Shown piece by piece: positions 46,108 through 56,926 of a DNA stretch of 64,000 nucleotides (its first letter is position 1; each line of letters starts with the position of its first letter). Both the position numbers and the translations under genes were made by a program. This DNA is from Absidia repens. Its lineage: Eukaryota > Mucoromycota > Mucoromycetes > Mucorales > Cunninghamellaceae. Where the stretch lies: positions 62,001 through 126,000 of the forward strand of contig MCGE01000024.1 of assembly GCA_002105175.1 (NCBI GenBank), in the 5' to 3' direction. The notes under the pieces are model-generated. The model did no database searches and was not told the origin of the DNA. It saw nothing but the letters and a program-made list of their open reading frames with translations.

Positions 46108-48432
46108 ATGAGCGAAAAGGACGAAAAATCAGGTTTTGATCCTGCTAGTGTAGAAATCACCACTGTATATGAACATGATACTGACAATGTCTCTGTAAAT
46201 GCTACTCAATTGCGTCGGGTCACGGAGACAATCCCAGTGGCTGCAGGGTTTATTTTGATGAATGAACTTTGGTAAGCTCTACACCCATTAATTACCTTAT
46301 AAACATTAAAACACCGCTTTTTCTTATTTTGACTCATTTCTTTTTCTTTTCAATTTCAATAGTGAACGGTAATTCATCTTCATCCTCAACATTGCTTCTG
46401 AAAAAAACATCAAAACTTACTTTATCTTCATTTGATACATATTTTAGACTTTCTTATTACGGTGGATCAGCTCCTTTTCAAAATTATGTCCAGGTACGTA
46501 TATAATTTCAAACCATGGAGTGTGATCTTACTTTTTTACTCACTTTCTTTTATATATAGTTTGGTCCTAACGATAACCCTGCTGGGAAATTGAATAAAGG
46601 ACAGTCGGTGGCCACTGCCTTACAAAACTTCTTTACCTTTTTTGCTTATGTCACTCCAATGTTAGGGGCTATTGTTGCTGACCAATATATTGGACGATAC
46701 AAGACAATCTTGGTGTTCTCGACGGTGTATTTGATCGGATGGATCATTCTTACTTGTACTTCCATTCCTAGTGCGTTAGAAGCCGGTGCTGGTTTTCCGG
46801 GATACGTAGTGTCTCTTGTTGTGATTGGATGTAAGTTGAAAAAAAAGAACATCTTGCACCAAAGTCCGCGCACTCAAGCTGACTTGTATATTTTTGACGA
46901 TAATAATAGTGGGTACTGGCGGAATCAAGGGTATCGTATCTCCTCTCTGTGCTGATCAATTTAAATATGATCATGATTATGTCAAGGAATTACCTTCTGG
47001 TGAAAAAGTACTTGTGGATTATTCTCTTACAATTCAACGTCTCTACAATTGGTAAGTGGACCCTTTTCATTATTATTATAATCGTGCGAAAAAAATGGAC
47101 CGAACCTGGGAAAGTTTTTTTTTTCGAATCGGGTGATGAACTTTGTTTCGCATCTAGAAATCGTCTGACTTTTTTTTTTTTTTTTAATCTACTTTCTTTT
47201 ACCATTTTAGGTTCTACTGGGCTATTAACATTGGTTCATTGGTTGGAGGGGTTGTCTGTCCTTTACTGGAACTGAATGTTGACTTTTGGGCGGCTTATCT
47301 TTTACCAACCATTGCATTGTTGGTTTCCATTATGGTGTTTGTTGCTGGTACCAAACTCTATTACCGACCAAAACCAACTGGATCTATTATTCTCAAGGCT
47401 TTTAGTGTGATTGGTCAAGCTTGGAAGCAAAAGGCTCTCCCTGAAAACAAGGAAGCTCGCAAGCAATGTAAGGACTTTATGGATTTTGCCAAACGGGATT
47501 CGGGCATGACCAACACCGCTCCCTGGACACCTGAAATGACTGCCAAGGCTGCTCACTGGGATGATCAATTTGTCGACGAACTCAAACAAGCCATCATGGC
47601 GTGCAAAATCTTCGTTCCTTTGTCCATCTATTGGGTGTGCTACAACAATCTCAGTAACAACTTGATTTCCCAAGCTGCTGTGATGGCTCGTCCTGCCGGT
47701 TTGCCCAACAACATCATGAACAACTTTGATCCCATTGCCTTGTTGATCTTTATTCCCATCGTCGATATTATTATCTATCCTGCTTTGCGTAAGCACAAAA
47801 TCAACTTTTTCCCTCAACAACGTATCACTGCTGGTTTCTTCATCGGTGCTCTTTCCATGGTCTACGCTGCCGTGGTTCAACATTATATTTACATGGATCC
47901 TTTATTCATTGAAACCGGTGATAGCTCAAATGTATCCGTATTTATCCAAATCCCTTGTTATGTCTTGATTGCTTTCAGTGAAGTAAGTATATCTATTATT
48001 TTTTATATTTTTCATAATGGAAAAGGAATGATACAATGAAGTATGAACCACAATACTTATCCTCTTCTTTTTTTTCAAATTTAGATTTTTGCCTCTATTA
48101 CTTCAATCGAATATGCTTATACCCATGCACCCAAATCTATGAAATCATTGGTCTCTGCGCTTTCTTTGTGGCCTAACTGTGTAGCTGCCTTGATCTCCTT
48201 GGCCATTTCTCCCGCTGCCCAAGATCCTAACATGGTGTGGGTGTATACTGGTGTTGCCTGTGGTGCATTTGCCTGTGGTATCCTCTATTACTGGCTCTTC
48301 AAGCATTACGATGATATTGATGAAGAATATCGTGTCAAGAAATTGACTGACCAACAACACCAACCTACTACTGCTTTGGAATTAGACCCAATGACTATGG
48401 ATACTCCTTGGGATAAGGACGCCAAGCTTTAG
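46108..48432 (+). CDS. PTR2: Proton-coupled peptide transporter, PTR2/POT family
   Basis: This is a plasma-membrane importer of di- and tripeptides. Seven coding exons are 46108-46271, 46363-46368, 46448-46493, 46560-46830, 46910-47051, 47211-47982 and 48085-48432 (1,749 nt, 582 aa, phases closed). Exon 2 is a 6-nt microexon that completes the family motif CERLSYYGG (ExxER on helix 1). Other POT signatures are FFAYVTPMLGAIVADQYIGRYKTI and the PTR2 motif FYWAINIGSL, plus GLGTGGIKGIVSPLCADQF. About 12 hydrophobic segments are visible, with a cytoplasmic loop at about 290-350. The N- and C-terminal tails are hydrophilic. The length matches fungal Ptr2. Long flanking spacers contain no partner genes. 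Confidence 0.93.
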
Positions 48433-48960
48433 TGTTAGTGCCCCCTCTCTCTTCTATTTATTATTTATTATATATATATGTGTGTGTGTATGTATATGTT
48501 ACTCATACATGTTCCCCTTCTAGTTTAGACTTTATTTGTAGATTCTTTGTACAATTCTTTAATATATTTATTGCCTTTTTTATGTGAATATGATATTAAA
48601 ATGTTGGGATTATGTATGTTTCTATATATGTTTTGATTGGGTTGAGATTAGCGTATGGTATGGTATACTGTTTTGATCACTTTGATGTGTTGTATGATTG
48701 GAAGGATGGAGAAAGTTTCATGATGCAAAATAGTAGAGGGGTGATGATACAATATATTTCATGAAATGTACAGTACTGCATCTTCAGTATGGTTTAAAGC
48801 AATATACTCATTGGAAGCACTACGAATGGACGAAGTCATTCACACCTAGTCCCCCTTTTTTTTTCTGTACATACAGATGCACTGCACAGTGTGGGTATAC
48901 CAATTCGACAAAATAAACCAAAGGTATGAGAGACGATGTAAAATAAAAATATATAATAAT
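48433..48960. other. 3' flank of PTR2
   Basis: The stretch has (TA)/(TG) repeats at 48468-48500 and AT-rich sequence. I see no gene. Confidence 0.5.
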
Positions 48961-49346
48961 ACATATTTTATTCATATGTAGATATAAAGCTATGACAACT
49001 AAACCGAACTATGTAGTCTAATGATTGATCCATGACACATGTCTAACGGCAAGGTGCTTAGGGGTTTGTGCGTTGGTGTGTGCGTATGTGTGCGGGTGTA
49101 GACTGTGTGTGAGTGGAGGTGGATATTATTGTATAAAAAATGTAATATAAGATAAATAGTACAATCAAAAAGGGTAAGCTATCCTACAGAGAGCGGTAAA
49201 CTATTCTACAGTGGAAGCGGCAAACTACACCAGGCTGAATTGCTCCACCTTGACTGCCCTCACATCAGAGAGAAAATCATTTCACATTCCGACCACGTGT
49301 ATTTTTTTTACTCCCAATTTTTTTTTCGCCCGCCCTCTTTCTTCCC

Positions 49347-49379
<33 letters not shown>

Positions 49380-50095
49380 CATTTTTTCTTCACCATTCAA
49401 CTTGTATGGGATAAAGTTGGACTTAGATTAGTGTCAGAACTAGTTTAGAAGGGGTTTCAGCTCAGGGACTACAAGATGCATGGGGAAATCCTTTCATTTT
49501 GGATTCAAGATTTAGAACCACCATTAGCTGAACTTTTCGGAGCCTTCATTAGCTTAGTTTAGTGTTAGTTTGTCCATAGTTTATCTACATCTGAATAAAT
49601 ATGTCTCTTTTTATTGCTTCAATGAAAAATACCCCATTTGTCTTTCTCACGTCTTGTGCAATAGATCCCTTTTTTCCTACCATCCACTTTTATGTTTCAG
49701 TCAAATATATCCCTTTTTCTTTCTCACGACTTTTACAGTATATTAGCCCACATTTTACAGTCGTACCCCTAGACTAATGTTCATCATTCTTCAGATCACA
49801 CATTATTTTCCCTCATGCATTCTCCAATAGATTCTTCTATTAGCTCCCCTGTTACAATGAACCCCTCGTCTTTAGTTTTATTATTTACCTATTTGCTTCA
49901 ATAAAATATATCCTTTTACTATCCCTACTCTGACCCAATATATAGTAAACAATGTTGATATTTGTAACTGCTTTATGAGTGTCCTACCAACACTTACTAT
50001 TTAATTCACCTATCATGACTACTCCATACTCCTAAACAACCAAATACTTATTGGCAGCCTTAGATCACTAACTATCAAAAGCAGCTCGGCCAATC
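48961..50095 (+). repeat. Family A dispersed repeat, copy A6
   Basis: The left end ACATATTTTATTCATATGTA (48961) is mirrored by ATCTACATCTGAATAAATATGT at about 49583-49604, defining a unit of about 645 bp. The interior has CTATCCTACAGAGAGCGG, a long T-run (49348-49372) and the core at 49438-49500 (GAACTAGTTTAGAAGGGG, ACTACAAGATGCATGGGG) with pairable arms. Sequence shared with A1 and A3 continues to about 50095. Confidence 0.8.
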
Positions 50096-50815
50096 TTATA
50101 AATGAATTCAGGCCACGCAGTGCGTGCAGCCAAATACCTTGAGTCGAATGATAATTTTTTTTTTGGGTGGGGTGGCTTCCTAGGCATCATTTCGTTTGGG
50201 TGTGAGTGGGTGAGGATGGAAGCAACTTCGGGCAGATCCTCCCTCTATATAGGTGAGAGATGGCGCATTGTGCTTTCAGGTGGGGAATTAGAGACTAATG
50301 GGACATTTTTCACTGAAGCACACAAAAAGAGATATGTTTTATTGGGTCCCATCCTATCGCTATGACTTTTTTACATGTCCCGCCCAAGTTTCATCACCAA
50401 TATCGTCATCCCATTATCCCGTGGAACGGAAGTTTTTGGCTCTGTCCCATCTCAATCTCATCCTAAACTTCATCATCCCATCCTATTCTACTACCCCAAC
50501 AGCCATCCTTAATCTCTACTGTAGCAACAACAACAAACCATCCCCTTTCTATCCAAACGTCTTTTTCCGCTTCAGCATGTTCCATTTAAACCTTATAATA
50601 TTGAGCACAGTATTTTCTTTTTCTTTTTGGGGGTAATAACATACACAATAGCAACATTATAATAGTAGTAAAGGGAATAGACATATTTTATTCTTAAAAA
50701 TATAAATGACCGAATAAAGGTGTAAATACAATTGCGTCAAACTATAACTACAACTAAAATACCCCCTCCAAAAAAAAAAAAAAAAAAGCAGAGGGTACGG
50801 GCTGATACATCGTCT
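50096..50815. other. Intergenic, 3' side of VPS20
   Basis: A further fragment of family A sequence (AAAAAGAGATATGTTTTATTG) occurs at about 50326. Two short plus-strand ORFs (50102-50365, 50298-50636) lack recognisable features. TTTATT near 50687 may serve VPS20 polyadenylation. Confidence 0.45.
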
Positions 50816-51850
50816 TCAGGAGGCCAACATTGGTTGTAGTTGCTCTTTCTTCTTGATAGGTTCTATTATGAAATTGAAAGAATAAAATGAGTCTTTACCA
50901 CTAGAAAACTTCTATTTCTTGGTTTATCATGTATACCTGTTTGTTTTCCAGCAACCGTTGGCACATGAGTGGGTACGTCGGGTAACGAAGGTTCTGTCAC
51001 AGGAAGATCATTTTCAGGCACAGCAGGCAAGTTGGCATCCAGCTATTTTTTTTAGAAAAAAAAGAAATGAAAGGTCAGAGTTTATTCGATAGATACATTA
51101 TCCAACCACTTACCTCGGCCATTTGCAATTCATGTAATTCATCCATGATTTCTTGTTCATCTTCTGGTGACATTTGTTCACTAAGAATAGTATCGATTTG
51201 CTAAATATGTTCATATAGGTGAACGAGAAAAAGATAAGATACTAGATCCATAATAACACATATACATATTCTCTTTGCAGGATATTCTTTTTCTAGTGCA
51301 GTTTCAACTTACGTTCTGGTAGGCAATGGCGTCAGCGGTATCGTCCATCAATCGTTCAACATCTTCTAACGACATTTCTTTGTGTATTTCCTTGAGTACA
51401 GTATTCCCATTCTTGAGACCTTCCAAGACTTGTTTTTCCACCACGGCATATTCAATGGATTGTGTCTAATACAAGTATATGAATAAAGGACATCATTATC
51501 CACTCGTTTGCACTATATTCTTTTTCACTTACCAAATCTTCCAAGTTCAAGAGTTGTTGTTCCGTTTTCTCCAGTAATTGTTCTTGATACTTTTTTTTCT
51601 TCAAAGCTAACAGAGCCTTCTTCTTGTTGCCTTGGGTCAAGGCCAACTTGGCAGCTTGGACTTCCTTGTCAATCACTACATTCACCTATAAATGAGGGAG
51701 AGACAAGATGGTGTGTGAGATAATTAGTATACAAAGACCCAACAGACATACCTTTTTTTGATATTGCTTGAGTTTATCTCTTTGTATTTTCAAATCCAGG
51801 ACAGCTTGATCTTGAGACGTGATTTTGTTCTTGGAAGCACCAGCACCCAT
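50816..51850 (-). CDS. VPS20: ESCRT-III subunit Vps20 (CHMP6)
   Basis: Vps20 nucleates Snf7 polymerisation on endosomes after recruitment by ESCRT-II. Six minus-strand exons are 51850-51752, 51685-51533, 51465-51313, 51200-51114, 51042-50937 and 50862-50816 (645 nt, 214 aa, phases closed). The start MGAGASKNK is a canonical N-myristoylation signal, diagnostic for Vps20/CHMP6 among ESCRT-III proteins. The basic N-terminal helices (AKLALTQGNKKKALLALKKK) are followed by an acidic C-terminal half (LSEQMSPEDEQEIMDELHEL) and a Pro-rich tail. The length equals the usual CHMP6 length. It lies only 124 bp downstream of the SEC28 stop on the same strand, so its promoter must be very short or overlap the SEC28 3' end. 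Confidence 0.92.
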
Positions 51851-51974
51851 AGCTTAAAGAATACAAATGAATGTAGAGGAGAAAAAAGAAAAAAAAAGGG
51901 AAGGGAAAAAAAAAGCAGCCAATGGCAAAATCGGAGTTTATTAAAAACTGTATACAACTAACTAATTCATATGC

Positions 51975-53264
51975 CTAAGAAGCGTCCACCAAGTTAAATC
52001 GAGCAGCTGAGCGGTCAAATAAGCTTGATTTAAGATCAAGATCAACTATGAATGGATGTTGTGGGGCGACTTCACGTAATTGACTAGAAAGATAAAAAGT
52101 GAAAAAAAAAGAAATATTATTAGGCATCATCAACATTAATATTATCATCCTTTGGCTGTAATTTTCTTGCTTACTTGATATATCTGTTGGTTGCATCCGG
52201 TGCCTTTGCCAATAAGTTTGAGCATACGATCATGTTCACCAAAGTTTCAGGATCATCACTATTCTATAAGATATATACATATATATATAAACGGAGTATC
52301 ATACCGGTGAGGATCCAATCGTAATATATTGATCTGCTCTGCTTTTTTCTTCTCTACTTCTTACCTTGTTCAAAGCTTCCAATAATAAGCTTTCAGCTTC
52401 AGGATATCTTCCCATAGCCAAATTGGATGCTGCTTGACCATTGAGCACCTTGATTGTTTGAGCAGAATTAGATTGTCCAAACTCTTCAAAGATATAGAAT
52501 GCTTCCTGATATTTTTCACCACCCTGAGAACAAAAAAAGGACAAACAAACCAGGTATCAGTATCAATATTTGTATAGAACTTGGGCAATTTTATCTTACC
52601 ACACGAAGTCCAACCCATGCTTCCATTATTTGTAATAACAACGCATCTTCAGCCCATGATTTGGCATGATTCACTTCGTTGCGGGCCAAATCGAGTCGAT
52701 CCATTTGTAAGTAAATCTGTACAGCCAAGGCGACACTATCAACAAAACAGGATATATAGAGAGTAAGTATTATCATGTCCTCCTGCCATCTCCCCCCTCC
52801 CCTCTCCTAAACATATCGTTATCTACAGCAACTTACCATTCTAATTTCTTTGTACGCACATGAAGGACTTGAAGAGCATCATCTAATTTCCCTGCATTGA
52901 CAAAGAGAGTAGCAATGACGACCTGGACTACAGGATGAACACGGTTGGTACCTTGCTCAAATAATTGGTGAGCTTGCTGGACGAGATCATCAGTAGGTTG
53001 AGACTTTGACTTTTGTTGCAAATAGAGAGCTAATAAGCGGATAGAGTTCAAGCCAGCATCTACATCGGGAGAGTCATGGATATCAGAAAGAACCAAGTTG
53101 TATTTTCCTTGCGCCACGTAGGAGCGATATAAATAAGTCTGCGCTTCTAATTTGCTGTCAGGTGAATGGAGAGTGCGAGATGAGCTGACTTCATTGATGA
53201 GTGCTTGGTAGTTTCCTAAAGCAAACATGTTGCGAATACCGAATAAAACTGATTCTTCATCCAT
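51975..53264 (-). CDS. SEC28: Coatomer epsilon subunit (epsilon-COP)
   Basis: This is a subunit of the COPI coat that stabilises alpha-COP in Golgi-to-ER transport. Five minus-strand exons are 53264-52837, 52735-52600, 52523-52365, 52263-52175 and 52083-51975 (921 nt, 306 aa, phases closed). The start chosen is MDEESVLFGIRNMFALGNYQ, matching the family N-terminus. An upstream in-frame ATG at 53306 would add 14 poorly conserved residues. TPR-like helical repeats run throughout, with the family motifs MDRLDLARNEV, AWVGLRVGGEKYQEAFYIFEE, LLNGQAA-like LNGQAASNLAMGRY and the C-terminal HPFIVDLDLKSSLFDRSAARF. The length is that of other epsilon-COPs. Confidence 0.93.
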
Positions 53265-53429
53265 CGTGTAATAGTAAAAAGAAAAACTAGATGAGCTGTG
53301 TGTCAAGGTGAAAAAACAAAAAAGAAGAGCTCCAGACTGAGTTTCTTCAAAAATTGATTGATTAAAACACCGCTCGCAGCTCTTTTTTTTTTTTTACTTT
53401 TCCTTCACTCGTTTCTGACGAACTGTATT
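53265..53429. promoter_or_regulatory. Shared bidirectional promoter of SEC28 and the DNA glycosylase gene
   Basis: Only 165 bp separate the two divergent start codons. The motif AACACCGCT is present at 53366-53374, followed by GCAGC and a T-run, in the same arrangement as in the POP4/RPS6 promoter. Confidence 0.55.
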
Positions 53430-54192
53430 ATGCCGAAATCACCTTACTTTAAACAATCAACGACTTCGATCAAAGTACTTAACAGCAATAATCCTTTGAA
53501 TAAAACACTTCCTGACTATATCGACTACGATCTGCGTGTTTTATTTGTTGGCATCAATCCAGGTATCACAAGTGCTAGTCGAGGTCATCACTTTGCAGGA
53601 CCCACGAATCACTTTTGGCCATGTCTTTCTGAAAGTGGTAAGAAAATAAAAGAACTGCTTGTGTTTGAAGATAAAAATGTTAACAATAATTTTAACCATT
53701 TTAGGTCTAGTGGACAGACGACTGACGTACAAGGACGATGTTATTTTGCCATCTCAATATAGCTTGGGCATCACCAATTTATCAGCACGTACAACAAGAA
53801 AAGCGACAGAACTGACACTGATGGAACAACGGGATAACGCACCGGTGCTCAGGGAAAAAATTGCAAAGTATCGACCACAGGTGGCCTGTTTTGTGGGGAA
53901 AGGAATTTATGAAATTTTTGTAGGGAAAAATAAGAGGGTGATGATGGGATTACAGCCAGATACTATTCCTTGGTCGAACGGTGCTGGGTTTACTAAACTA
54001 TTTGTGATGCCAAGCACAAGCGGTATTGTATCTGCTTACCAAAAACCTGACAAACTCAAGTAATTTGGATCAATGATACTATTAGGACTCTCTACTTGAC
54101 TCATCTTGTTTTGTCGTTATATTTATTGTAGATTCTTTCAGCAAGTCTGTTCGTTATTAGATCAAAAAGACACCTTAGATGATTTGGTTTAG
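53430..54192 (+). CDS. TDG: Mismatch-specific thymine/uracil DNA glycosylase (TDG/Mug family)
   Basis: TDG/Mug enzymes remove thymine or uracil opposite guanine, starting base-excision repair. Exons are 53430-53637, 53705-54059 and 54132-54192 (624 nt, 207 aa). VGINPG at residues 40-45 holds the catalytic Asn43. SRGHHFAGPTNHFWPCL follows, then YSLGITNLSARTTRKATEL and the C-terminal VMPSTSGIVSAYQ helix-loop. The protein is short, close to bacterial Mug and Schizosaccharomyces Thp1 catalytic cores, lacking the long tails of animal TDG. The start ATG is the first in the frame with family similarity directly after it. It shares a promoter region with SEC28 and ends 227 bp before RPC82. Confidence 0.92.
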
Positions 54193-54419
54193 CATAGTTC
54201 AGTTTTAATGTAGATTATATAGTTGTATTCATTTTATTTTATTCAATAAATCATTTAATGTTGTGCCCTTTTGATGCACTTCACTTGGTTGAGTCGGAAT
54301 TACAAAATCTTAAAAAAATTGTTTTTTTTTTTTGTTGTCGTTTTGAATTTTTTTTTTTCTTTTCTTTTTTTTTTTTTTTTTTTTTTTTTTGATCAGCATA
54401 CTATCCCCATATACCAACG

Positions 54420-56612
54420 ATGTCTTTTGAAGCTAGACTATGCAGGGAAATTGTCGAAGAAGAATTTGGTCTTTTTCCTTCGGTAGGTATAAAATATGAT
54501 CAAACTATCCTCGGCATTCATTTATACCCAAATACCACGTTTTAAATCTATATTTCTCTCTGTCCCATTCTATTTTAATAGGCTGTAGCCTATCAAGTAC
54601 TTTTAAAAGGACGACTATCTCTTTCTGACATTATTCGATTCACCAAACTTACGCAGCGACAAGTACGGGAATCCTTGACGATATTGATTCAACATGGCTT
54701 ATGTCACTTTACGGAACCTATTCAAAACTTGACAACGCGTGAACCTACTTTTTATCAAATTGATGCTAACAAGGTCATGTTTAGACTGCGTATGGGCTCC
54801 ATTTTACGCTTGACTAGTGAACACTTTGGTACTGTGGTATGTATTATAAGATAAGAGCAACTGGAGTGGAACGAGGACAACACAAGGAAGATTGTATTGA
54901 ACATTTTATTCTGGACATTGGCTGCTTTTAGGGCGTGGAAATCTGCACACAGCTTTTCCTTCATGGCCGTTTGACATTGAATGGACTTAAGGATTGTTTA
55001 GCCTTGGAGACAGATGGTAATTATACCATTATATGAAAAGAAATAGTTGAACTGATCATTAGATCTGAATGTGATTGTAGATTGGAAACCCTATGCTAGG
55101 ACATTCACTGAAATGGCTAACAAACGTTACATTACTGCGGTATTACCGGAACACAGCAGATCAGCTTTGGATCGACTTTTAGCAGCTGAAGAAAAAGAAG
55201 CTGAAAATTACACCATCACAACTGCTAAAGAATTACAGGCTATCAAACGGGCCGCCTTTGATCGAATTCAGGCTGAATTTGGTGAAGATGAAATGGCAGG
55301 CATGGTAAGGGTTTGGTGTGGAGAATATAACATGATAATCAAGTTTGTTTTAATCTGGCCACTTTATTGTTTATAGAAACGCAAAGTAACTGATCCAATG
55401 GATTTGCCCTCAAAGGTAAAATGGTTAGCAGTGCTAGCAAAGAAAAAGGGGATGCGCTTCATTTGTCACTAACACACATTGTCGAGATGATACAGAGATT
55501 TGCTTTGGATGACGAACTTGGCAACTTTGGAAATCAAGATAAAAAAGAGGAATTGGCTGAGGTAGACGAAACGGTATTCTTTAGTGTCAATTATGACAAG
55601 TACAACATGATTTTCCGAAATGATGTAAGTATTGTATATATTATAATGTATTGTGTTTTTGACCTTTCATCTTGTATTTTTCATGCAGACAATTGTGGAC
55701 TTCGCTACTGAACGGGTGAACCGGACTGCTGGACAAGTGGTCCGAGCCTTTTTTGAGTTTGGCAAGGATGACATGAAGAGTGTGAAGGAAAATGACACTC
55801 GTAAGTGACAAAGGAAATTAAAAATAACCATGAGCAATCATCAATCGATACTGACTCTGCTTTTTATATCGTTGATAGCGGCTGCAACACCTCTACATAT
55901 TGCCAACTTGCTCTCCACTGAATTGTTGACACGAGGCGATATCATTTTACAGCAAGATCTGATCGATAAGAACAAGAAACCAAGTGCTCAGGAAACTGTT
56001 CGTGGCTATATTACCCTTCTCAAGATGGATCAAGCTGGATTTATCAAGAACAAAGATGAACGTGGTGCAAATCAATATACCATCAACCTGTCCAAGTTAC
56101 GTGAATCCATGAAACGCAAATTGTTGGAAAGCTTATTACGAGAACGACTCGGTGTGGCCACTTGTCGCATTGCTAGGATTTTGATTGAAAAGGGGAAATT
56201 GGACGAATCTCAAGTACAAAAACTGGCCATGTTGCCGCCCAAGGACACCCGGGAAAAGTTGGCTCAACTCAATCTACATGGCTTTGTTGAAATTCAAGAA
56301 GTCCCTAAGTCTGCAGATCGTGCTCCTGGTCGATCCTTCCATCTTTGGTATGTCCCGTTGGAGAAATGCTACAAGGAACTGTTGGTGGATGTCTATCGGG
56401 TCATTGGCAACTTACAACAACGGAAGAAAGAAGAATTGTCACTTCGGGCAAGACTTTTGGAAAAATTGAACCGTCAAGACGTCAAAGAAAACATGGATTT
56501 GCTTAGTGATGGGGACAAGGCAAACATGGCGAATATGAACAAGGTGTTGCAAAGGTTGGAAACTTCGAAAAACAGATTAGATGCTATGGTGATGATTCTT
56601 AGGGATTTTTAA
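54420..56612 (+). CDS. RPC82: RNA polymerase III subunit RPC82 (RPC3), with one frame break
   Basis: RPC82 is the winged-helix subunit of the RPC82-RPC34-RPC31 initiation subcomplex of RNA polymerase III. Exons are 54420-54482, 54582-54836, 54932-55016, 55081-55304, 55377-55624, 55689-55800 and 55879-56612. Supporting motifs are MSFEARLCREIVEEEFG, the helix-turn-helix segment LSDIIRFTKLTQRQVRESL, GRLTLNGLKDC, and the C-terminal RLGVATCRIARILIEKGKL and RSFHLWYVPLEKC. All splice phases agree, but the frame shifts by -1 within exon 5 near 55417 (CTCAAAGGTAAAATGG). One added A there (AAA to AAAA) gives an uninterrupted 573-residue protein of normal length. Because this subunit is essential and the rest is well conserved, a base-calling deletion is the simplest explanation. 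A tiny intron cannot fix it, since no acceptor gives the right phase. Confidence 0.9.
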
Positions 56613-56926
56613 TTGACATCACCTGTCCATACATACACACTGGCACAATTATCTTTTCTCTTTTTTATTATCATTAGACTATTTTTACACCCATACATTC
56701 ATACAAACATAGTACATAGTTTTTTATCCTTTTTTTTTTTTTAATATCTTTTTTCTTATTGGTCTTTTTAGTGATTGTCTGCATTTTATTTTTACTTTTT
56801 ACATCCCCGCCAATAAAATTCGAAGTGAAACTAGCATATCAAAATTTTTTTTTCCCATCCCACTTTTTTTCCTTCTGTCTTCACTGATTTTTTTTTTATT
56901 TTCATTTGTATTAATTAACCATTATT

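Noticed and set aside
55405..55445. A 13-22-nt mini-intron explaining the RPC82 frame break
   Set aside because: No acceptor in the stretch gives the required phase, and introns this short are not seen elsewhere in the window.
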